DNA from: Anaerolineae bacterium | GTDB taxonomy: Bacteria; Chloroflexota; Anaerolineae; JAAYZQ01 | NCBI GenBank assembly: GCA_016926595.1 | Contig: JAFGOG010000110.1 | Coordinates: 1 to 5,883 of the forward strand | Length of the DNA: 5,883 nucleotides | Direction of reading: 5' to 3' | The notes under the pieces: generated by a model | The model's database searches: none | What the model saw: the letters and a program-made list of their open reading frames with translations, nothing else | What the model was told of the DNA's origin: nothing | Shown here: one piece after another, positions 1 to 4,681 of the stretch | How positions within the stretch are numbered: position 1 is the stretch's first letter | How the letters are laid out: the number at the start of each line of letters is the position of its first letter | Translations under genes and position numbers: made by a program

Positions 1-2
1 GC

Positions 3-359
3 GAGGCCATCGCCGATCCGTCGAGCCTGCGCAGCGCCTTTACCACCAACAGCGCCTACGCCGGCCTCAAGGCCCCGGTGCGCGAGGCGGCTCCCGGGCA
101 GTTCATCCCCGACTTTGCCTCGCGCTACCTGGCCGAGGACGTGCCTTTCGGCCTGGCCGCCAGCCGGGCCATCGGCCGCCTGGCCGGGGTGGAGACGCCG
201 GTCATGGACCAGGTCATCGCCTGGGCCGGCGAGCGGTTGGGGTACGACTACCTGGGCCGCGACGCCGGCGAGGCGCGCATCCCGCAAAAGCATGGTTTCA
301 GCACCTTGGAGCAGTTGATCGCATTTGCAATGGAAAGAGGACAAGAGCAAGATTCATAA
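3..359 (+). CDS. Octopine/nopaline (opine) dehydrogenase family protein, C-terminal part (5' end outside window)
   Basis: The frame is open from the window edge to TAA at 357-359 and shows the last 118 residues. Visible blocks are TTNSAYAGLKAPV (residues 14-26), PDFASRYLAEDVPFGL (36-51), GRLAGVETPVMDQVIAWA (58-75) and a G-Y-D-Y-L tail. The order of NAYAG-like motif, R-Y-x-x-E-D-V-P-F-G-L, GV-x-TP and GxDY is what I know from the C-terminal helical domain of opine dehydrogenases. This family reductively condenses an alpha-keto acid with an amino acid, or runs in reverse, using NAD(P)H in the cytoplasm. The nucleotide-binding Rossmann half and the catalytic histidine would lie upstream and cannot be checked. 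The stop overlaps the ribosome-binding site of the next gene, so the two are very likely co-translated. The substrate is unknown, and some family members act on simpler 2-keto or 2-amino acids. Family call fairly sure; exact activity not. Confidence 0.82.
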   Translation, partial: EAIADPSSLRSAFTTNSAYAGLKAPVREAAPGQFIPDFASRYLAEDVPFGLAASRAIGRLAGVETPVMDQVIAWAGERLGYDYLGRDAGEARIPQKHGFSTLEQLIAFAMERGQEQDS

Positions 360-363
360 GGAG
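358..363 (+). promoter_or_regulatory. Shine-Dalgarno site AAGGAG deciding the GTG start at 370
   Basis: AAGGAG lies 6 bases before GTG 370-372 and uses the last two bases of the upstream TAA stop. This is a near-ideal ribosome-binding site, and it favours GTG 370 over the in-frame TTG at 325, which lies inside the upstream gene and has only a poor purine stretch before it. The overlap with the stop codon suggests that ribosomes finishing the dehydrogenase reinitiate on the fusion gene. Confidence 0.85.
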
Positions 364-369
364 AAGGTT

Positions 370-3300
370 GTGAACAAACAGGCACAAACAGAAACCAAAA
401 AGCGCCGCGTGCTGGCCGGTTCTATCGGCGATTGCGTCCACTCGCTGGGCGTCGAGTCGTTCGCCGAGTGGATGGAGGACCGGGGCGAGGGGTACATGGC
501 GGTCAAACTGGGTCCGGCCGTCCCCATCGAGGACGTGGTCAACAAGATCCGCGAGTCGCGGCCCGAAGTGGTGGCCATCTCCATGCGCCTGGGCGACCTG
601 CACGTGGATAAACTGATCGGCGAATTCATTGAAAAGACGGCCCAACACCGCTTGCTGCCCCGCGAGAGCGGCATCCGCTACGCTTTTGGCGGTTTGCGCC
701 CGGCGGCCAACCTGGTGCGGGCCATGACCGGCCTGCCGTTACAGGAGGACAAGTTCTCGCCGACCGCAAGTCGCCACTACGACCTGGACGAAATCGCCGA
801 GAACTATGGCGACATCGATGCCTTCCAGGGATTCTTTGCCCTGGTGGTCGACGACTATATCACCATGGAAGAGCTGGAAGCGTTCGCCCTGGGCGAGTCG
901 ATCAGCCAGCAGGCCGAGGCGACCGAGTGGTCCAACGATCTGCTGGAGCGCATCGGCCAGGTGCGCAAGCTGGAAAACCGGCCCATCCTCCGCGCCCACA
1001 TCGGCATCGCCGCCGACACGATCGAGCCAACGGTCGAGGCGGTCGAGATGCTGGCCGAATCGGAATGCCTCGAGATCATCTCGCTGGCCCCCGACCAGCC
1101 TTCGCAGGAGTACCTGGCCAAGTTCATCCGCGGTGAGGAGGACCCCAGCAAATACCTGAAAGGCCAGGGTGGCGTGCCGATCCGCACCATGGAGGATCTG
1201 CGGCGGCTCAAAGCGGCCACCCGGCGGGGCAACTATCCCATGACCCGCATCTATTCCGGCACCGACGAGCTGGTGGAGCTGGCCAAGCTATTCGAGGAAT
1301 CGTTCCGCATGCCCTTCCCGGCCGTGCCCATCTTTTTCTACAACGAGCTCGACGGCCGTGGCCCCATCTCCGTACGCGGCGGTTTTGACGAGCACTTTGA
1401 AGTAATGCGCTGGTGGGCGGCCCGCGACAAGGCGGTTGAGATCAACGACCCGCACCAGTGGCAGTTGCGCAACAGCACAGACGACCTGTTGGTCACCGAT
1501 CACGTCCTGGCCGGCGTCATAGCCCTGAAAATGGGCATCCGCAAGTACGTCATGCAGATGATGTACGATCTGCCCCCGGGCACCTCGGGCCTCAACGACC
1601 TGGCCAAGTTCCAGGCGGCCTACGAGCTGCTCCAGCCTCTGACCCAGCACTGGGACTTTAACATCATCAAAGAGACGCGTGGCGGCCTGTCCGACTTTCC
1701 GCCCAACCTGGACAGGGCCAAGGGCCATCTGTCCGTCTCCACCTACTGGCAGATGTACATGGAGCCGGACATCGTCCATGTCGTCAGCTTTTCAGAGGCC
1801 CATCACGAAGCCAAAGCCCAGGACGTGGTCGAGAGCTGCGACATCGTCAAGCAGACGATCGAGGACTTTAACCGCGACGACAAGCCCGACATCTGGCAGG
1901 ATCCGCGGTTGCTGGGCCGAAAGCGCAGCCTAAAGCTGGGAGCGATGTACAACCTGTTGCACCTGGCCCTGCTGGGCGGCTATGAGGGGCCGGTCACCCT
2001 GGACAGCTTTTTCGAATGGGCTGTTCGCCCGGAGGAGGCCAGCCAGCGCGATCATCGAAAACGGTGGGACCGCAATTACACGACGATGCTCCTCAGCTTT
2101 GTCGACGAGGCCAACTATCCCACCGGGCAGTGCGGCATGGTCAGCGCCGACACGCTGGACCTGGCCCTGCAAGTAGGGCTGCTCCAGGCGCCGCAGATCA
2201 CCGTGCTCGACAGGCGCTACGAAATGGTAGGCAAGTGCCGGACCAAGATCCTGGACGGCGGCTGCGTGATCGACGAGTTCAACGGGGTCAAAGTGGCCGA
2301 CGAGATCGAGCGGGTGGATCGCGTCCGGGAGCGGAGCCCCTGGTTCTTTGACAAAAACCTCAACCAGGCGGACGAAGATCTGGGCATCACCGAGACCGCC
2401 GAGGCCATGGATGAGAGCATCGTCGTTCAGGCGCGAAAACAGGTCGGCATCCGCAGCGAGGCCGGGCTGGACAAGCTGCAGGTCCTGGTCGTCGACTTTG
2501 GCAGCACCTTCTCCAAGATCGGCGCCTTTGACACGGCGACCGAGGAGTTCAGCCTGCGTTACGTGCCGACCGTCGTAGAGGACCTGCGCGTGTCGCTGGC
2601 AGACGGGCTTGGCGTCCTGGACGAGTGCCGCCAGCGGGGCGATTGGCAGCCGCTGGGCCAGGCGATGGCCCACTTTGACGTCAGGCTGCCCTGCTCCAGC
2701 GCCAAGGGCGGCCTCAAAATGGTAACCGTGTCCATGGTCAAAGAGGAAAGCGGCTTTGCCGCCGACCTGGCCGCCCTCACCGCCGGCGCCAAACTGCTGG
2801 GCAGCTACGATAGCAAGCTCAGTCCGCAGCAGGCGTTGGCCATCTACGAGCAGGATCAACCCGAGATCATCCTCCAGGCCGGCGGTGTGGACCTGGGCGG
2901 CGACACCGAAACCCAACTGCACAACGCCCATCTGCTGGCCATGTACGCCAAAGCAGCCACCTATGCCCGCTACGGCGTGCCGGTGATCTATGCCGGCAAC
3001 CAGGACATCCGGGACGAGATCGAACGGATCTACAAGGCCGAAGGGGTCGATATCCGCATCACCCCCAACGTCATGCCCGAGGTCAACACCTTCCGCATCG
3101 AGGTGGTCAACGAGGCCATCCGCGATCTGTTCCAGACGATCATCATCCGTGGCAAGGGCTTTGACGTGGTCGAAGAGTACATGAGCGCCCCATTCATCCC
3201 CACGCCGCGAGCGGCCTTTCGTGGTATCAACCTGCTCGCCAAGGGGTACGGCGCCGAGCCCGGTCTGGGCAACATCATGGCCCTGGACATCGGCGGGGCG

Positions 3301-4050
3301 ACGACCGACTTTTACTCCAACGTCGGCGACAACCCCCTGTACAGCTACGAGGGCGACGATCCGCGCCGCAAGGTCAAGCGTACCATCCTCAAGACCCCCA
3401 ACACCCCCCTGGCCTATCGCCGCGTGGAGGGCAAGTACGGTCTGGCCTACGACGCCGAGAACATCAAAGAGCTGCGACGCTTCCAGAGCGGCGTCATGAA
3501 GCGCGATCTGGAAGAGTTCCTGCTGGCCGAATATCCCACCTTCCGGCCGGCCGGCGACACCCTGGGCGCCTTTGTGCGTCAAGTGGACGGCCGCCTCGAT
3601 CTCGATCTGGACGGCTACCTGACCTGGCTGTCGGCCAATCCCCACGTCCTGCCTGCCGGCGACGAAGAAAACGCCATCCGCTCCCTGCTGGCCAGGGAGA
3701 TCATGGCCGCCACTACCGGGCGGAATCTCGGCTATGTCAAAGAGACCGACACCTACTTTTTGCAGTACGGGGTCAATTTTCTGAACCAACCCTGCACCAC
3801 CCTGCTGATCGGCGGCACCATCTACCACAAATGCAAGGATGGTTGCCACTTCAACCGTGACCTGCAGCTCATCGCCGCCGGCACGCAGTACAACGAGGAT
3901 GAATCGTGGCTCCTCCGCCCGCGCGGCCCGATCCTGCTGGATGCAGCCTACATGGTGTCGGTCGTCGGCGGGCTCTACGGGCGTATCGACCCAGAGCGGG
4001 CCCTGCGGATGCTCAAGCGCCGCCTGGTCCCCTTGGAGACAACAGCCTGA
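370..4050 (+). CDS. Fused cobalamin-binding domain / mutase-like TIM barrel / GlmL-type reactivating ATPase
   Basis: This 1226-residue protein starts at GTG 370. Residues 12-125 form a B12-binding Rossmann domain: G-D-C-V-H-S-L-G at 20-27 with H24 as likely lower cobalt ligand, S-M-R-L at 71-74 and F-G-G-L at 106-109. Residues about 203-530 resemble the TIM barrel of B12 mutases such as GlmE, with I-N-D-P-H-Q-W at 358-364 and P-P-G-T-S at 402-406. Residues 531-700 are unassigned. Residues 702-1226 match GlmL/MutL, the ASKHA ATPase associated with glutamate mutase: D-F-G-S-T at 709-713, C-S-S-x-x-G-G at 775-781, A-G-G-V-D at 837-841, N-V-M-P-E at 900-904, D-I-G-G-A-T-T-D at 973-980 and I-G-G at 1147-1149. 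The expected role is a cytoplasmic adenosylcobalamin-dependent isomerase carrying its own ATP-driven cofactor-exchange chaperone. GlmS, GlmE and GlmL are normally separate proteins, GlmL being about 460 residues. No PLP-binding lysine motif is evident, which argues mildly against an aminomutase. The substrate is unknown; coupling to the upstream opine-dehydrogenase gene points to amino-acid metabolism (inference). Confidence 0.85.
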   Translation: MNKQAQTETKKRRVLAGSIGDCVHSLGVESFAEWMEDRGEGYMAVKLGPAVPIEDVVNKIRESRPEVVAISMRLGDLHVDKLIGEFIEKTAQHRLLPRESGIRYAFGGLRPAANLVRAMTGLPLQEDKFSPTASRHYDLDEIAENYGDIDAFQGFFALVVDDYITMEELEAFALGESISQQAEATEWSNDLLERIGQVRKLENRPILRAHIGIAADTIEPTVEAVEMLAESECLEIISLAPDQPSQEYLAKFIRGEEDPSKYLKGQGGVPIRTMEDLRRLKAATRRGNYPMTRIYSGTDELVELAKLFEESFRMPFPAVPIFFYNELDGRGPISVRGGFDEHFEVMRWWAARDKAVEINDPHQWQLRNSTDDLLVTDHVLAGVIALKMGIRKYVMQMMYDLPPGTSGLNDLAKFQAAYELLQPLTQHWDFNIIKETRGGLSDFPPNLDRAKGHLSVSTYWQMYMEPDIVHVVSFSEAHHEAKAQDVVESCDIVKQTIEDFNRDDKPDIWQDPRLLGRKRSLKLGAMYNLLHLALLGGYEGPVTLDSFFEWAVRPEEASQRDHRKRWDRNYTTMLLSFVDEANYPTGQCGMVSADTLDLALQVGLLQAPQITVLDRRYEMVGKCRTKILDGGCVIDEFNGVKVADEIERVDRVRERSPWFFDKNLNQADEDLGITETAEAMDESIVVQARKQVGIRSEAGLDKLQVLVVDFGSTFSKIGAFDTATEEFSLRYVPTVVEDLRVSLADGLGVLDECRQRGDWQPLGQAMAHFDVRLPCSSAKGGLKMVTVSMVKEESGFAADLAALTAGAKLLGSYDSKLSPQQALAIYEQDQPEIILQAGGVDLGGDTETQLHNAHLLAMYAKAATYARYGVPVIYAGNQDIRDEIERIYKAEGVDIRITPNVMPEVNTFRIEVVNEAIRDLFQTIIIRGKGFDVVEEYMSAPFIPTPRAAFRGINLLAKGYGAEPGLGNIMALDIGGATTDFYSNVGDNPLYSYEGDDPRRKVKRTILKTPNTPLAYRRVEGKYGLAYDAENIKELRRFQSGVMKRDLEEFLLAEYPTFRPAGDTLGAFVRQVDGRLDLDLDGYLTWLSANPHVLPAGDEENAIRSLLAREIMAATTGRNLGYVKETDTYFLQYGVNFLNQPCTTLLIGGTIYHKCKDGCHFNRDLQLIAAGTQYNEDESWLLRPRGPILLDAAYMVSVVGGLYGRIDPERALRMLKRRLVPLETTA

Positions 4051-4054
4051 TTTT

Positions 4055-4110
4055 GTGGCGCAACGCATCAGATTAGGACATGGCGTAACTGAGCTGATGC
4101 GCTGTGCCAC
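4055..4110. repeat. Long imperfect palindrome after the fusion gene
   Basis: The arm GTGGCGCAACGCATCAG (4055-4071) pairs with CTGATGCGCTGTGCCAC (4094-4110) over 17 positions, with one G-U wobble, one A-C mismatch and a 22-base loop. It begins 4 bases after the stop of the fusion gene. TTTT precedes it (4051-4054), but no T-run follows it on either strand, so it is not a standard Rho-independent terminator. It may act as a 3'-end stabiliser, a Rho-assisted or bidirectional transcription barrier, or be one copy of a dispersed palindromic element. The loop has a TGGCGTAAC that echoes TGGCGCAAC in the left arm. The pairing is directly visible; the function is inferred. Confidence 0.75.
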
Positions 4111-4137
4111 CGGGGGGTGGGCTTGGAGCCCTGAACC

Positions 4138-4569
4138 ATGAAAAAAGTCTTTGCCTACATCACCCACGCCGGCCGGCTGCTCCTGTTTCGCCACACCGAT
4201 TACCCCGAGGCCGGCATCCAGGTCCCGGCCGGCACCGTCGCCGGCGGCGAGCAGCCAGAGGCGGCGGTGCTGCGCGAGGCGTTCGAGGAGACCGGCCTCG
4301 CCAACCTGGAGCTGGACCTGCTCCTGGGGGAGACGGTTTGCGACGGGTCGGACCTGGGTCTAGACCAGGTTCACCACCGCTATTACTATCACCTGCGCTG
4401 CACCGGCGATCCACCCCAGACCTGGCGCCACTGGGAGTGCGACGCCAGCGACGGCAGCCCGCCCATCGAGTTTGAGCTTTTCTGGGCGCCTCTGCCCGGC
4501 GGCCTGCCACAGCTCCTGCCCGCCCACGCCGCGATGCTGCCGCGGCTGCTGGCGCGGCTGGGGCTGTGA
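4138..4569 (+). CDS. Nudix hydrolase
   Basis: This is a 143-residue protein, the usual size for a single-domain Nudix enzyme. The complete Nudix box runs from G32 to L54 and fits GX5EX7REUXEEXGU exactly: G32, E38, R46-E47, E50-E51, T52, G53, L54. E47, E50 and E51 are the expected Mg2+ ligands. Such enzymes cleave a nucleoside diphosphate linked to another moiety; which one cannot be told here. The N-terminal strand K-K-V-F-A-Y-I-T-H followed by L-L-L-F-R-H is typical of the fold. ATG 4138 is preceded by GGAG at 4125-4128 with a 9-base spacer. The 87-base gap and palindrome separate it from the fusion gene, and I see no convincing promoter of its own, so it may depend on read-through. A terminator-like hairpin follows 6 bases after the stop. 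There is no evident functional link to the B12 gene. Confidence 0.92.
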   Translation: MKKVFAYITHAGRLLLFRHTDYPEAGIQVPAGTVAGGEQPEAAVLREAFEETGLANLELDLLLGETVCDGSDLGLDQVHHRYYYHLRCTGDPPQTWRHWECDASDGSPPIEFELFWAPLPGGLPQLLPAHAAMLPRLLARLGL

Positions 4570-4575
4570 TCGCGC

Positions 4576-4600
4576 CGCCGGGAAAGACCGCCCGGCGTTT
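4576..4600 (+). terminator. Probable Rho-independent terminator after the Nudix gene
   Basis: CGCCGGG (4576-4582) pairs perfectly with CCCGGCG (4591-4597) around an 8-base loop, giving a 7-bp all-GC stem immediately followed by TTT (4598-4600). The T tract is short, so intrinsic termination may be weak or incomplete. The T tract shares bases with the -35 box of the next promoter. Confidence 0.6.
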
Positions 4601-4627
4601 GACACCCCCCCCCTTGTATGCTAGAAT
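4599..4627 (+). promoter_or_regulatory. Near-consensus sigma70-type promoter for the secreted DUF11 protein gene
   Basis: A perfect -35 box TTGACA (4599-4604) is followed, after exactly 17 bases, by the -10 box TAGAAT (4622-4627, five of six consensus). TG at 4619-4620 gives an extended -10 element (TGcTAGAAT). In GC-rich DNA this combination is unlikely by chance. The predicted start is near 4634, leaving a leader of about 48 bases before ATG 4682. The leader contains a small CCCCA/TGGGG hairpin (4635-4648). The spacer carries nine consecutive C residues, listed separately. No experimental start is known. Confidence 0.75.
4605..4613 (+). repeat. Poly-C tract (9 C) in the promoter spacer
   Basis: Nine C in a row occupy the middle of the 17-base spacer between the -35 and -10 boxes. 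Homopolymers of this length are prone to slipped-strand changes during replication. At nine C the spacer is the optimal 17 bases; loss or gain of one C would give 16 or 18 and should change promoter strength. The tract is directly visible; its variability is inferred. Confidence 0.9.
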
Positions 4628-4662
4628 TCCATGGCCCCAGCTTTGGGGGATCATGTCGCCCA

Positions 4663-4668
4663 GAAAGG
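4663..4668 (+). promoter_or_regulatory. Weak ribosome-binding site for the DUF11 protein gene
   Basis: GAAAGG lies 13 bases before ATG 4682, which is longer than ideal. ATG 4672 is closer but opens a frame that ends after 9 codons. ATG 4631 is in the gene's frame but meets TGA at 4670-4672. ATG 4682 is the only start that gives a full signal peptide. Confidence 0.45.
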
Positions 4669-4681
4669 TTGATGCTGAACC

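Noticed and set aside
325..369. In-frame TTG at 325 as the start of the fusion protein, adding 15 residues
   Set aside because: It lies inside the upstream gene without a good ribosome site, whereas GTG 370 has AAGGAG at a 6-base spacing and the B12 domain begins soon after it.
4051..4110. The palindrome as a standard Rho-independent terminator
   Set aside because: The T run is before the stem, not after it, and the minus-strand reading would be followed by A residues, so the key U tract is missing on both strands.
1930..4194. A 754-codon open frame on the minus strand opposite the fusion gene and the start of the Nudix gene
   Set aside because: It is a shadow of G/C-rich third positions in the real gene. 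The + strand frame carries clear GlmL, Nudix and B12 motifs, while the minus translation shows no recognisable domain.
4635..4648. Leader hairpin CCCCA/TGGGG as a regulatory RNA element or riboswitch
   Set aside because: A 5-bp stem with a 4-base loop is common by chance in GC-rich DNA and does not cover the ribosome site or start codon.
4631..4672. A 13-codon upstream open frame in the DUF11 leader
   Set aside because: It would begin at about the predicted transcription start with no ribosome site, and it has no leader-peptide features such as repeated regulatory codons.
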